A stretch of 54,989 nt of DNA from Magnetospirillum molischianum DSM 120 (GTDB lineage Bacteria > Pseudomonadota > Alphaproteobacteria > Rhodospirillales > Magnetospirillaceae). A model generated the notes under the pieces. The model was not told where the DNA came from, ran no database searches, and saw only the letters and a program-made list of their open reading frames with translations. Where the stretch lies: positions 173,294-228,282 of the forward strand of contig NZ_CAHP01000021.1 of assembly GCF_000294655.1 (NCBI RefSeq). The letters run 5' to 3'. The position numbers and the translations under genes were made by a program. Position 1 is the first letter of the stretch, and every line of letters begins with the position of its first letter. This document shows positions 1-8,066 of the stretch, piece after piece.

Positions 1-11
1 AAACCAAAGGC

Positions 12-1052
12 TTATCGTGTTGTTGCACGTCCTCCGCACCGATCGCCGTAAAAATGCGGTGCGATGGGCCAGAGGGCGGCGTCCGAGGATGAAGAGATGG
101 CGTGGCGAGACGATTCGTCAAGCCGGGTAAAGAAATCCAGCCCGGTTAGAGTCTCCAACCGGGCGACCGTTATCGCATAACGCCCAAGGTCATAAGATTC
201 CTGTTGAGTGCCGGAACAGCGGCGATAGGCGGCAACGTCTTCGTCTTCGGCCTGGGGAAACAAAAAGGCGCGGGCCTCGATTCCCGCCTCGGTTTCAATC
301 GCCAGAATCTTGAATACGGCATGGGGCACCGGCACTGGCACCGTGCTTGGACCCCCGATCATTTCGATTGAGCGACCGGGGGTGAAGACCGGACCGGCGA
401 TCGTCCACAATCGACCGAATCGATTGGCCGCTGCCGCCGCGTAATTTTCCAGCGCCAGCCAGTCCCCCTGGTTCAGCCGCGCATGTTGCGGCAGGGCATT
501 AACGAAGACGTGACTGTTGCAACCTTCCTGCCAGGCAATTCGGTTGGCATGGGCGCGGGCGGCGAGATGACCGCGGTTCCACAGGGCGGCAAAGCCCCGA
601 TACGAGGAATCGAGTCCCCGACTCTCGATTTCGGGCCGATCATCCCAAAGAAAAGACGTTTGGTGCAGTTCGTACCACCGTGACGGCCGTCGTGCTCCTT
701 GGGGGTGAACCGGTTGTCCGTCGTCATCGATCAGCGCCCGCATTTCATAGGCGACCCAGCGCGGCACCGCGCGATAGGGCGATCCAGTGCGTTCGGCTTC
801 GGGACCGGGAAAGGCGCTGATAAACGGGCCGGTGACGATCTGTCGTTCGCCTGGGGGTTCGGTTCCGAACCGATCGTGATCCCATCCCGTCGGCACGTTG
901 CTTTGATAGGGGAAATCAAGCTCGGCGCTTTGACTGCGGCAAGATGGCCCCTCGCGTGCCGGGGCGGCAATGGGAAAAATCAGCGTGGCGACCGTAAGGA
1001 CGACACGCAAAAAATGAATAAGATGTAAACAACGGTTTAACAGGATTGCCAT
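12..1052 (-). CDS. Secreted DNA/RNA non-specific endonuclease (beta-beta-alpha-Me / Serratia nuclease family)
   Basis: This gene encodes a 346 aa protein predicted to cut DNA and RNA outside the cytoplasm. Residues 1 to about 32 form a signal peptide: a hydrophobic run after Arg16 that ends near IAAPA. The family signature is NRGHLAAR, with the general-base His at 162. It is followed by N-A-L-P-Q (185-189), then N194 and E202, whose 8-residue spacing matches the metal-ligand Asn and its partner Glu in Serratia nuclease. The usual DRGH motif is NRGH here, with Asn159 replacing Asp, a conservative change. The gene stands alone, divergent from the kinase gene across a 311 bp AT-richer gap that carries a minus-strand promoter candidate and an inverted repeat. 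The family assignment is firm. The physiological role (nutrient scavenging or DNA degradation) is inferred. Confidence 0.9.
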   Translation of the reverse strand: MAILLNRCLHLIHFLRVVLTVATLIFPIAAPAREGPSCRSQSAELDFPYQSNVPTGWDHDRFGTEPPGERQIVTGPFISAFPGPEAERTGSPYRAVPRWVAYEMRALIDDDGQPVHPQGARRPSRWYELHQTSFLWDDRPEIESRGLDSSYRGFAALWNRGHLAARAHANRIAWQEGCNSHVFVNALPQHARLNQGDWLALENYAAAAANRFGRLWTIAGPVFTPGRSIEMIGGPSTVPVPVPHAVFKILAIETEAGIEARAFLFPQAEDEDVAAYRRCSGTQQESYDLGRYAITVARLETLTGLDFFTRLDESSRHAISSSSDAALWPIAPHFYGDRCGGRATTR

Positions 1053-1069
1053 TGGCGTCTGATAATCCG

Positions 1070-1157
1070 TTTTAGGTGCATAACATTTTGAATGTAGGCA
1101 TCGAATGGTGATTCATCAACCTGTAGAATCTTAAATCGCAACAAGATGCACCTAAAA
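1070..1157. repeat. 12-bp perfect inverted repeat bracketing the nuclease promoter region
   Basis: TTTTAGGTGCAT at 1070-1081 is repeated as its exact reverse complement at 1146-1157, with 64 bp between the arms. The enclosed DNA is clearly AT-richer than its surroundings and contains the candidate minus-strand promoter. It could be a two-site operator with looping or a remnant of a small mobile element. I see no flanking target-site duplication. Confidence 0.6.
1091..1119 (-). promoter_or_regulatory. Candidate sigma70-type promoter for the endonuclease gene
   Basis: Read on the minus strand, TTGATG (1119-1114) lies 17 nt before TACATT (1096-1091), giving 4/6 matches to each consensus hexamer with ideal spacing. 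Transcription would start near 1084, about 30 nt before the start codon at 1052. No clear Shine-Dalgarno sequence follows. Confidence 0.45.
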
Positions 1158-1251
1158 GAAGTGGTGACAGGTCTGGCGCTGGCGAACGGTCAAAGACCGG
1201 TGCGAGACAAAGGTGTCCGGTGCTCTTTAGGGGGCCACAGGCAGTTTTTCG

Positions 1252-1279
1252 TTGTTCCAGCCGCAACCGGCGCTATACT
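1252..1279 (+). promoter_or_regulatory. Candidate sigma70-type promoter for the PfkB kinase gene
   Basis: TTGTTC (1252-1257), a 16 nt spacer and TATACT (1274-1279) lie 85 nt before the kinase start. The rest of the 1053-1363 gap holds the inverted repeat at 1070-1157 and the leader hairpin at 1323-1342. I see no gene in it. Confidence 0.55.
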
Positions 1280-1322
1280 GGACTTAATGTCACCGCCCGG
1301 GTCTCAGTTACCCCGGCGGCGT

Positions 1323-1342
1323 GACCGGCTGGCAAGCCGGTC
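1323..1342 (+). other. Leader hairpin just upstream of the kinase ribosome binding site
   Basis: GACCGGCT (1323-1330) and AGCCGGTC (1335-1342) form a perfect 8 bp stem with a GGCA loop. It ends 9 nt before the GAAAGG Shine-Dalgarno sequence (1352-1357). No T-tract follows, so it is not an obvious terminator. It may affect mRNA stability or initiation. Confidence 0.5.
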
Positions 1343-1363
1343 GAACCGCGCGAAAGGCTCCTT

Positions 1364-2389
1364 TTGACGATGGCTGAGTCCCACACCCACGTCGCCGGTA
1401 TCGGCAACGCGATTGTCGATGTGCTTGTCCAGGTTGAAGATTCTCTGTTGACTGACCTGGGTTTAACCAAGGGCATCATGACTTTGATCGATGATGTTCA
1501 GGCCGAGGCGATTTACGCCCGCCTGCCCTCAGGAATCGAATGCTCGGGCGGCTCGGCCGCCAACACCATTGCCGGTGTTGCCGCTCTGGGCGGTTCCGCC
1601 GCTTATATCGGCAAGGTCCGCAACGACCAGTTGGGGCAGGTCTTCCGCCACGATATCCGCAGCGCCGGGATCGTCTTCAACACCGAGGATGCCACCACCG
1701 GACCGGCGACCGCCCGCTGTTTCGTGCTGGTGACGCCCGATGCCCAGCGCACGATGCTGACCTACCTCGGTGCCTGTGTCGATTTGGGGCCGGATGACGT
1801 CGATGCCGCGGTGATCGCAGGCGCGGCCGTCACCTATCTCGAAGGCTATCTTTACGATCCGCCCGAGGCCAAGCGCGCCTTCCTGCGCGCCGCCGAAATC
1901 GCGCACGGCGCCGGGCGGCTGGTGTCGTTGTCGCTGTCCGATCCGTTCTGCGTCGATCGTCATCGCGAAGCCTTCCTCGACCTGATCGCCAACCATGTTG
2001 ATATTTTGTTCGCGAATGAGGCGGAACTGTGTGCGCTCTATCGCACCGACTCGTTTGACGACGCGGTGCGTCAGGTGCGTGGTCACGCCCAGATCGCCGC
2101 AGTAACCCGCGGTCCGCGCGGTTCGGTCGTCGTTACCGCCGATTCCACTTATGTCGTTGCCGCCGACCCGGTTGAGACGGTGGTCGATACCACCGGAGCC
2201 GGCGATCTCTATGCAGCTGGCTTCCTCTATGGCTTCACCCAGGCTCTCGACCTGCCGACCTGTGCTTTGCTGGGCGGTATTGCCGCCGGCGAAGTGATCT
2301 CGCATGTCGGTGCTCGTCCGGTGTTGCCGTTGGCCGATCTGGCCCGGTCCCGACTGGGCGCTGGTTACCTTGAGGAACGTCGTAAATAA
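1364..2389 (+). CDS. PfkB-family sugar/nucleoside kinase, adenosine-kinase-like
   Basis: This 341 aa ribokinase-fold kinase probably phosphorylates adenosine or a related nucleoside with ATP, a purine-salvage role. Visible PfkB features are an N-terminal GIGNAIVDVLVQ strand, the Gly-rich SGGSAANTIAG substrate loop near residue 62, and the C-terminal DTTGAGD anion-hole motif (275-281) with Asp281 as catalytic base. The start is ambiguous. A TTG at 1364 sits 6 nt after GAAAGG (1352-1357), while an ATG at 1370 sits 12 nt away, so I favour the TTG on spacing. It lies 47 nt upstream of typA on the same strand. PfkB signatures do not fix the substrate. The adenosine assignment rests on overall resemblance to alphaproteobacterial adenosine kinases and is an inference. 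Confidence 0.85.
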   Translation: MTMAESHTHVAGIGNAIVDVLVQVEDSLLTDLGLTKGIMTLIDDVQAEAIYARLPSGIECSGGSAANTIAGVAALGGSAAYIGKVRNDQLGQVFRHDIRSAGIVFNTEDATTGPATARCFVLVTPDAQRTMLTYLGACVDLGPDDVDAAVIAGAAVTYLEGYLYDPPEAKRAFLRAAEIAHGAGRLVSLSLSDPFCVDRHREAFLDLIANHVDILFANEAELCALYRTDSFDDAVRQVRGHAQIAAVTRGPRGSVVVTADSTYVVAADPVETVVDTTGAGDLYAAGFLYGFTQALDLPTCALLGGIAAGEVISHVGARPVLPLADLARSRLGAGYLEERRK

Positions 2390-2436
2390 GGTCGGCCGGC
2401 TGCTTCACCCTTCCCCCCTCATTCACAGGCCCGTTC

Positions 2437-4260
2437 ATGGAACTGCGCAACATCGCCATTATCGCCCACGTTGACCACGGCAAGACCACTCTGGTCGATG
2501 CCATGCTGAAACAGTCGGGCACCTTCCGCGAGAATCAACTCGTGGCCGAACGGGTGATGGACTCGAACGACCTGGAAAAAGAACGCGGTATCACCATTCT
2601 GGCCAAGTGCACCTCGGTCGACTGGCGCGGTATCCGCATCAACATCGTCGACACCCCCGGCCACGCCGATTTCGGTGGCGAAGTCGAACGCATCCTGTCG
2701 ATGGTCGATGGCGTTGTGGTCCTGGTGGACGCGGCCGAAGGGCCGATGCCCCAGACCAAATTCGTTACCGGCAAGGCGCTTGGCCTTGGCTTGCGTCCGA
2801 TCGTTGTTATCAACAAGGTCGATCGCGGCGACGCCCGGCCGCATCAGGTCCATGACGAATGCTTCGACCTGTTCGCGGCGCTGGATGCCGATGACGACCA
2901 GCTCGACTTCCCCACCATGTTCGCGGTTGGCCGCGATGGATGGGCCGACGATTCGCTCGAAGGCCCGCGCAAGGATCTCTCGTCGCTGTTCGATCTGATC
3001 GTTCGCCACGTTCCGCCGCCCAAGTGCGACCTTGATGCGCCTTTCGCGATGCTGGCGACGACGTTGGAAGCCGACCCCTATCTCGGCCGCGTTCTGACCG
3101 GCCGCATTCATTCCGGCACCGCGCGCCTCAACATGGCGGTGAAGAGCCTGTCGCGTGACGGCGATCTGCTGGAACAGTTCCGTATTTCAAAGATTTTGGC
3201 TTTCCGCGGCATCGAGCGGGTGCCGGTCGAAAGCGCCGAGGCCGGTGATATCGTCGCTCTGGCCGGCATGACCAAGTGCACCGTTGCCGACACCATTTGC
3301 GCCCCCGAGGCGGTCGAACCCCTGCACGCGCAGCCGATCGATCCGCCGACCCTGGCGATGATCTTCTCGGTGAATGACAGCCCGCTGGCCGGTCAGGAAG
3401 GCGACAAGGTTACCTCCCGCGTGATCGGCGCCCGTCTGTACCGCGAAGCGGAAAGCAACGTCGCGATCCGAATCAGCGAAACTCCGGGTAAGGACGCTTT
3501 CGAAGTCGCCGGTCGTGGCGAACTTCAGCTCGGCGTGCTGATCGAGACGATGCGCCGCGAAGGCTTCGAGCTGGGCGTGTCCCGCCCCCGCGTGTTGTTC
3601 CAGACCGACGAGAACGGCAAGCGGATGGAGCCGATCGAAGAGGTCTTCATCGATGTTGACGAGGAATATTCTGGCGTCGTCGTCGAGAAGATGAGCTTGC
3701 GTAAGGCCGAACTGACCGGCATGCGTCCGTCGGGCGGTGGCAAGACCCGCGTGACGTTCCTGGCTCCGTCACGCGGTCTGATCGGTTATCACGGCGAATT
3801 CCTCACCGATACCCGTGGTACCGGTCTGATGAATCGCGTTTTCCATGGCTATGCGCCTTACAAAGGTCCGATCGACGGTCGCCGTAATGGTGTTCTGATC
3901 TCGAACGGCACCGGCGAGGCGGTCACCTATGCTCTGTGGAACCTCGAAGATCGCGGCACGATGTTCATCCCCGGTGGTGTCCGCATCTATGAAGGCATGA
4001 TCATCGGCGAACACACCCGTGGCAACGACCTTGAAGTCAACGCGCTGAAGGCCAAGCAGCTCACCAACATCCGCGCTGCCGGTAAGGACGAAGCGGTGAA
4101 GCTGACTCCGCATCGCCGGTTGAGCCTGGAGCAGGCCATCGCCTATATCGAGGACGATGAACTGGTCGAAGTCACGCCGAAATCGATCCGTCTGCGGAAG
4201 CGTTTGCTCGATCCCAACGAGCGCAAGAAGGCCGATCGGGCTTCGAAGAACAGCGACTAA
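2437..4260 (+). CDS. typA: Translational GTPase TypA/BipA
   Basis: This 607 aa ribosome-binding GTPase is related to EF-G and LepA and acts in 50S assembly and stress or cold adaptation. The G domain shows G1 AHVDHGKT (10-17), the switch region ERGITI, G3 DTPGHAD and G4 NKVD. The TypA-specific C-terminal part follows, including the [20 protein letters not shown] stretch and the basic tail ending near [10 protein letters not shown]. Length is normal for the family. The start at [16 protein letters not shown] is the usual TypA N-terminus. It follows the kinase gene by 47 nt and is terminated by two hairpins. Confidence 0.97.
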   Translation: MELRNIAIIAHVDHGKTTLVDAMLKQSGTFRENQLVAERVMDSNDLEKERGITILAKCTSVDWRGIRINIVDTPGHADFGGEVERILSMVDGVVVLVDAAEGPMPQTKFVTGKALGLGLRPIVVINKVDRGDARPHQVHDECFDLFAALDADDDQLDFPTMFAVGRDGWADDSLEGPRKDLSSLFDLIVRHVPPPKCDLDAPFAMLATTLEADPYLGRVLTGRIHSGTARLNMAVKSLSRDGDLLEQFRISKILAFRGIERVPVESAEAGDIVALAGMTKCTVADTICAPEAVEPLHAQPIDPPTLAMIFSVNDSPLAGQEGDKVTSRVIGARLYREAESNVAIRISETPGKDAFEVAGRGELQLGVLIETMRREGFELGVSRPRVLFQTDENGKRMEPIEEVFIDVDEEYSGVVVEKMSLRKAELTGMRPSGGGKTRVTFLAPSRGLIGYHGEFLTDTRGTGLMNRVFHGYAPYKGPIDGRRNGVLISNGTGEAVTYALWNLEDRGTMFIPGGVRIYEGMIIGEHTRGNDLEVNALKAKQLTNIRAAGKDEAVKLTPHRRLSLEQAIAYIEDDELVEVTPKSIRLRKRLLDPNERKKADRASKNSD

Positions 4261-4269
4261 ACGACAGAT

Positions 4270-4303
4270 TCCGGGATTTGGAGCCTCTGCTCCAAATCCC
4301 GGA
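4270..4303 (+). terminator. First of two hairpins after typA
   Basis: A 14 bp perfect stem (4270-4283 with 4290-4303) has a 6 nt loop and starts 10 nt after the typA stop. It has no T-tract. It could be a 3'-end stabilising hairpin or part of a tandem terminator with 4341-4376. Confidence 0.6.
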
Positions 4304-4340
4304 TCAAGCGACCGGGACTGTCCGGACGTTTACTAAAAAT

Positions 4341-4382
4341 CACAGGGGGCGACCGCCGATGCGGTCGCCCCCTGTGTCGTTT
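4341..4382 (+). terminator. Rho-independent-type terminator after typA
   Basis: A 16 bp perfect GC-rich stem (4341-4356 with 4361-4376) closes a CGAT tetraloop. It is preceded by AAAAAT and followed by TCGTTT. The tail is short of T but the stem is very strong. It separates typA from the patatin gene. Confidence 0.7.
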
Positions 4383-4487
4383 CGGCCCCCCCTTCTTTGG
4401 TCCTGCCCGAGTTGAAATAGTGGAAATACAAACTGTCTGGGCGCAATAATCAGTCATTTCACGCCTTTTTGGTTGTGGGGGTGGCGA

Positions 4488-6257
4488 ATGAGCGCTTTCA
4501 AAGAATGCGACATCATTATGAAGGGGGGGATCACTTCGGGAATGGTCTATCCCAAGGCGATCAAAACCCTCAGTGAGTCTTATATTTTCCGCTGTATCGG
4601 CGGTACATCGGCGGGGGCTGTCGTCGCGGTGGTGACGGCGGCGGCGGAATATGGGCGGCACAGTGGGGGATATCAGCGGCTTGATGACGTTACCGCCGCT
4701 CTCAGAACCAACCTGATCGACCTGTTCCAACCCGACCCCCGTGCCCGTCGCTTGTTCGATGTGTTCAAAGCGGTCCTCGACAAAAAATACGGAACAATGT
4801 TGCTGCGGATTGCCTTGCTCGGTCTGCCTTGGACCGTCCTTGGCATTGCTCTGGGGTTGATCCCGCCCGTGCTGATCGGCGGGATCGGAGCTTGGTTGAT
4901 GGGGTTGGTTGGGGCCTTCTTCCTCGGAATTGTGTTCGCGATAGTGGCGACGGTGGTGACGTTACGCCGTCTGTTGCCACAGCTCGATTACGGTCTCTGC
5001 CCTGGATCGCGGGTCGAAAGCCGCGAAAAACCAGCATTTCCGCCGCTATCCGATTGGTTGACCGATGCGATTGATACGATTGCCGGGCTGGACAAGACAA
5101 AGCGTGGCCCGTTGCTGATCCGCGATCTGAAAGTCGGGGGACCGGGGGGACTGAACGGCGATTTGCTTCATCCGGCAATTGACTTGCGCACGGTGACGAC
5201 GAATCTCAACATGCGTCGCCCGTATACGTTGCCGAACATGGGCGACCGTAATTACTATTTCAAGGCGAGTGAATTCCGCCGTCTCTTCCCCCAGCGGGTT
5301 GTCGATCAGATGGTTTCAGCCAGTCTTGATGGCGATGATGGGCAGCGAAGCGATGGCGGCGAGATTCTGATCCCCTTCCCGCGTGCCGATGATCTTCCGG
5401 TCGTGGTGACGGCACGGATGAGTCTGAGCTTTCCCTTTTTAATAGCGGCAGTGCCGCTCTACCGGATCGATCATACAATCCCGTCCAAGCCGATCCAGCG
5501 ACTGCTGTTCAGCGATGGCGGATTATCGAGCAACTTCCCCATCCATTTCTTCGATTCTTTGTTCCCGACTCGTCCTACCTTTGGGATCAGCCTGGACGAA
5601 TTCAGCGAATACAAACCGACCCGCCGGGTTTATCTGCCGATGCCTGCCCGCGACGGACAGGAAATATCGATGGGGCAAATTCCAGGAGTGGCCGCTTTCG
5701 TCATGGCATTGGTGAATGCGGCGAAGGATTGGCAGGACCAACTGCGCACAGTTCTTCCCGGATACCGCGAGCGGGTTGCTCATGTCTTTTTGAAAAGCGA
5801 CGAGGGCGGACTCAATCTCAACATGCCGCCTGAGCGGATCGATACGTTGTTGGATCTCGGCGAGCGGGCGGGCCACCTGATGGCAGCCTCATCTGCAACC
5901 GAAAGGGGTATTGCGAGTACCACCACCCAGGACAAGGATCGTTACCCGTTCGATTTCGACGATCATCGTTGGCGCCGCTTCCTCACGGCTTATATGACTT
6001 TGGAGGAAGCCCTGTTGGAGGCCAGCGCCAGTTGGGGCGAAGACGATGCCGAGGGAACCTTCCGACACTTCATCAAGGACTACCTGAAAGATCCCGCATC
6101 CTACGGTGGATCGAGTCTGGCCAACCGTCAGAAGGTGTTCGATCGGGTCGATGCCCTGATGACGCTGGTGCGGGGGTGGAATCCGCCTTTGCGCGATCCC
6201 AAAAACCGGCTGTCACCGAAACCGGACGGGCTGTTGCGGATCACGCCCCGGTACTGA
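4488..6257 (+). CDS. Membrane-anchored patatin-like phospholipase
   Basis: This 589 aa predicted lipid acyl hydrolase carries a Ser-Asp dyad. The oxyanion segment KGGITSGMVYP (12-22) is followed by the nucleophile elbow GGTSAG with Ser41, and the dyad Asp343 lies in SDGGLSSNFP. Between them, residues ~104-163 form a long hydrophobic stretch that should span the membrane two or three times, so the enzyme is probably an inner-membrane protein. The N-terminal KGGITSG form matches the alphaproteobacterial patatin family sometimes named RpoH suppressor (recalled from family knowledge). I chose ATG 4488, preceded by a G-rich sequence, over an in-frame TTG at 4473. The gene is monocistronic between the typA terminators and nfu. 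No nucleotide cyclase or other defence partner lies nearby. Its substrate is unknown. Confidence 0.85.
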   Translation: MSAFKECDIIMKGGITSGMVYPKAIKTLSESYIFRCIGGTSAGAVVAVVTAAAEYGRHSGGYQRLDDVTAALRTNLIDLFQPDPRARRLFDVFKAVLDKKYGTMLLRIALLGLPWTVLGIALGLIPPVLIGGIGAWLMGLVGAFFLGIVFAIVATVVTLRRLLPQLDYGLCPGSRVESREKPAFPPLSDWLTDAIDTIAGLDKTKRGPLLIRDLKVGGPGGLNGDLLHPAIDLRTVTTNLNMRRPYTLPNMGDRNYYFKASEFRRLFPQRVVDQMVSASLDGDDGQRSDGGEILIPFPRADDLPVVVTARMSLSFPFLIAAVPLYRIDHTIPSKPIQRLLFSDGGLSSNFPIHFFDSLFPTRPTFGISLDEFSEYKPTRRVYLPMPARDGQEISMGQIPGVAAFVMALVNAAKDWQDQLRTVLPGYRERVAHVFLKSDEGGLNLNMPPERIDTLLDLGERAGHLMAASSATERGIASTTTQDKDRYPFDFDDHRWRRFLTAYMTLEEALLEASASWGEDDAEGTFRHFIKDYLKDPASYGGSSLANRQKVFDRVDALMTLVRGWNPPLRDPKNRLSPKPDGLLRITPRY

Positions 6258-6273
6258 TCCGGCTTGACTTGAC

Positions 6274-6301
6274 TTGGCGCGCTTCAGGGACCATCTACAA
6301 A
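6274..6301 (+). promoter_or_regulatory. Candidate promoter for the nfu gene
   Basis: TTGGCG (6274-6279), 16 nt and TACAAA (6296-6301) place a start of transcription about 23 nt before the nfu ATG. The patatin stop is at 6257, so the pair sits in the only available gap. Each hexamer matches 4/6. Confidence 0.4.
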
Positions 6302-6330
6302 CAATTCACGCTCGACCGCGAAGGATCACC

Positions 6331-6876
6331 ATGTTCATCCAGACCGAACCGACCCCCAATCCCTCCACTCTGAAGTTTTTGCCCGGTACTGACGTGATGC
6401 CGAGCGGAACCGCCGATTTCAAGACCGCCGAATCCGCCGTGGCCTCGCCCCTGGCCTCGCGCCTGTTCGCTATCGACGGTATTGCCGGCGTGTTCCTGGC
6501 CGCTGATTTCATCTCGGTCGCCAAAGCTGAAGACGCCGAGTGGCAGGTGATCAAGCCCCAGGTTCTGGCCGCCATCATGGAACATTTTTCGTCGGGTCAG
6601 CCGGTGGTCGAAGGTTTGGCCGATGCCGCCGAGGCCAGCGAGGACGATGCTCTGGTCACTCAGATCAAGGAATTGATCGAGACTCGGGTGCGTCCGGCGG
6701 TGGCTCAGGATGGCGGCGACATTACCTTCCGTGGTTTCCGTGATGGTATTGTCTACCTTCACCTGCAAGGTGCTTGCTCGGGCTGCCCCAGCGCCAGCGC
6801 CACTCTGAAGCACGGCATCGAGAACATGCTTAAGTATTATGTCCCAGAGGTGCAGGCGGTCCAGGCCGTCGCCTAG
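6331..6876 (+). CDS. NifU-family Fe-S cluster scaffold/carrier (Nfu type)
   Basis: This 181 aa protein has the mitochondrial NFU1-like layout. An Nfu N-terminal domain (residues 1 to ~88, beginning MFIQTEPTPNP) is followed by a NifU C-terminal domain (~110-178). The cluster-binding CxxC is C149-S-G-C152 within the sequence GACSGCPSAS. It is expected to bind a 4Fe-4S cluster between subunits and deliver it to target enzymes; quinolinate synthase NadA, encoded in this window, is one Fe-S client. The ATG at 6331 follows GAAGGA with a 5 nt spacer and gives the conserved N-terminus. A terminator follows at 6906. Confidence 0.95.
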   Translation: MFIQTEPTPNPSTLKFLPGTDVMPSGTADFKTAESAVASPLASRLFAIDGIAGVFLAADFISVAKAEDAEWQVIKPQVLAAIMEHFSSGQPVVEGLADAAEASEDDALVTQIKELIETRVRPAVAQDGGDITFRGFRDGIVYLHLQGACSGCPSASATLKHGIENMLKYYVPEVQAVQAVA

Positions 6877-6905
6877 CAATTGCCACTTTTCCAAGTTTTT
6901 CTGCG

Positions 6906-6937
6906 GGCTCCGGTCTCTCCAGACCGGGGCCTGTTTT
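6906..6937 (+). terminator. Terminator after nfu
   Basis: An 11 bp stem (6906-6916 with 6921-6931, one G-U pair) with a CTCC loop is followed by TGTTTT. It lies 29 nt after the nfu stop. Confidence 0.65.
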
Positions 6938-6967
6938 GCGTCTGGAACCCTCGTCCGTTTGGTTAGG

Positions 6968-6996
6968 TTGCACTTTTATAAACACGCCGCTAATAT
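6968..6996 (+). promoter_or_regulatory. Candidate promoter for the Bax-like gene
   Basis: TTGCAC (6968-6973), 17 nt and TAATAT (6991-6996) sit in a short AT-rich island, with a predicted start near 7003. The hexamers are moderate matches with good spacing. Confidence 0.45.
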
Positions 6997-7007
6997 ACAC
7001 CTTAATA

Positions 7008-7018
7008 TTGCACTGCAA
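7008..7018. repeat. Short palindrome at the predicted transcription start of the Bax-like gene
   Basis: TTGCACTGCAA is a 5+1+5 bp perfect palindrome, and its TTGCAC half also occurs in the -35 position at 6968. It could be an operator half-site pair overlapping the start of transcription. No regulator is known. Confidence 0.35.
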
Positions 7019-7038
7019 CATGAGGGGGCGCCGCCGGC

Positions 7039-7986
7039 ATGGCCACCGGTTCATTCGGTTCAAAATTGTTTTCAATTCTCTGTCTTACCGTCGTGATCGG
7101 CGGAACCGTTGGGATGTATGCCACGGTTTTGCAGGGGTCACGGCCTCCGGTAGATGTTGCCATCCGTCCGGCTGCACCGATCGCCGAGGTGCCGGTTGGG
7201 TTGAGCGGCGAGGATGTCGCCAGCGCCATACGGCTTGATCGCGCCTTCCGCCGGATGGGCTATCAACTTGATGCGATTCGGGTTGGCACCGCCGAGGTGC
7301 CGCCGCTGTTTCTGGCGCAGGTTCCCCACGACATCGACAACATGCCCGATCCCGATAGCCGTAAGGCTCTGTTCCTGCGGGTGATGCTGCCGCTGGTGCT
7401 GGCGGCCAACGAAGAGATCGCCGAGGATCGTGGACGTCTTCAAGCCCTGCTCGCCCGTAAAGCCGCCCGCCAGTCCCTGACTCATCGGGACCATACCTGG
7501 CTGAAGGCGCTTGCCGAGCGCTATGAGGTCGAGGACGGCGATATGGCCCGCCTGTTGGCGCGAGTCGATGTGGTGCCGCCGTCGCTGGCTCTGGCCCAAG
7601 CCGCCGAGGAAACCGGCTGGGGCACGTCGCGGCTGGTCCGCCGCAGCCGCAACCTGTTCGGTCACACCACCGACGTTGCTATCGACGAAACAGGAATGCG
7701 TCAGTTCGGATCGTTGCAGGACGCGGTACGGGCCTATCTTCTCAATCTCAACACCCATCGCGCCTATGACGGTCTCCGCCGCGCCCGGCTGAAAGCCCGC
7801 TCGAAAGGGCGTCAGCCCGATGGGCATCAATTGGCGGACGCTTTGCGCGCCTATTCCGAACGCGGCGAGGCCTATGTCGGCACGATCCGTTCGCTGATTC
7901 GCAAGAACGATCTGGTCGCGCTCGATAACGCTCGGTTGGGTCGGGTGTTGCCGGTGCGGCTTGCTTCGGCGGGGTTCGTTCAGTAG
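7039..7986 (+). CDS. Bax-like glucosaminidase-domain protein (peptidoglycan hydrolase)
   Basis: This 315 aa protein is predicted to cut glycan strands of peptidoglycan in the periplasm. A single N-terminal hydrophobic segment (residues ~9-30) acts as signal anchor. The glucosaminidase domain spans about 165-300. It carries the motif A-A-E-E-T-G-W-G-T-S-R, with Glu191 in the usual catalytic position before T-G-W-G, then the N-L-F-G segment, and later the S-E-R-G-E-A-Y region. It is preceded by GAGGGGG and its own promoter candidate. It ends in a terminator shared with the convergent dapB. It resembles E. coli Bax. The physiological role is inferred. Confidence 0.85.
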   Translation: MATGSFGSKLFSILCLTVVIGGTVGMYATVLQGSRPPVDVAIRPAAPIAEVPVGLSGEDVASAIRLDRAFRRMGYQLDAIRVGTAEVPPLFLAQVPHDIDNMPDPDSRKALFLRVMLPLVLAANEEIAEDRGRLQALLARKAARQSLTHRDHTWLKALAERYEVEDGDMARLLARVDVVPPSLALAQAAEETGWGTSRLVRRSRNLFGHTTDVAIDETGMRQFGSLQDAVRAYLLNLNTHRAYDGLRRARLKARSKGRQPDGHQLADALRAYSERGEAYVGTIRSLIRKNDLVALDNARLGRVLPVRLASAGFVQ

Positions 7987-7995
7987 CAAAAGCGA

Positions 7996-8024
7996 TGGCG
8001 GGCGAGGTTTGACCTCACCCGCCA
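7996..8024. terminator. Bidirectional terminator between the Bax-like gene and dapB
   Basis: The stem TGGCGGG-C-GAGGT (7996-8008) pairs with ACCTC-A-CCCGCCA (8012-8024): 12 pairs with one mismatch and a 3 nt loop. It lies 9 nt after the plus-strand stop and 42 nt from the dapB stop. Confidence 0.65.
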
Positions 8025-8066
8025 CATCAGCCTTTATGATTTTGCCCGGTGAGGGGCATCGAGGCT

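Noticed and set aside
1070-1157. Possible MITE or insertion remnant
   Set aside because: There is an inverted repeat but no target-site duplication, so I report it only as a repeat.
1072-1266. A 64-codon frame in the nuclease-kinase gap
   Set aside because: No ribosome binding site, no recognisable protein features, and it crosses the promoter candidates.
4488-6257. CBASS-like patatin effector (CapV type)
   Set aside because: No CD-NTase, ubiquitin-like or other defence gene lies next to it. The neighbours are typA and nfu, and terminators isolate it from typA.
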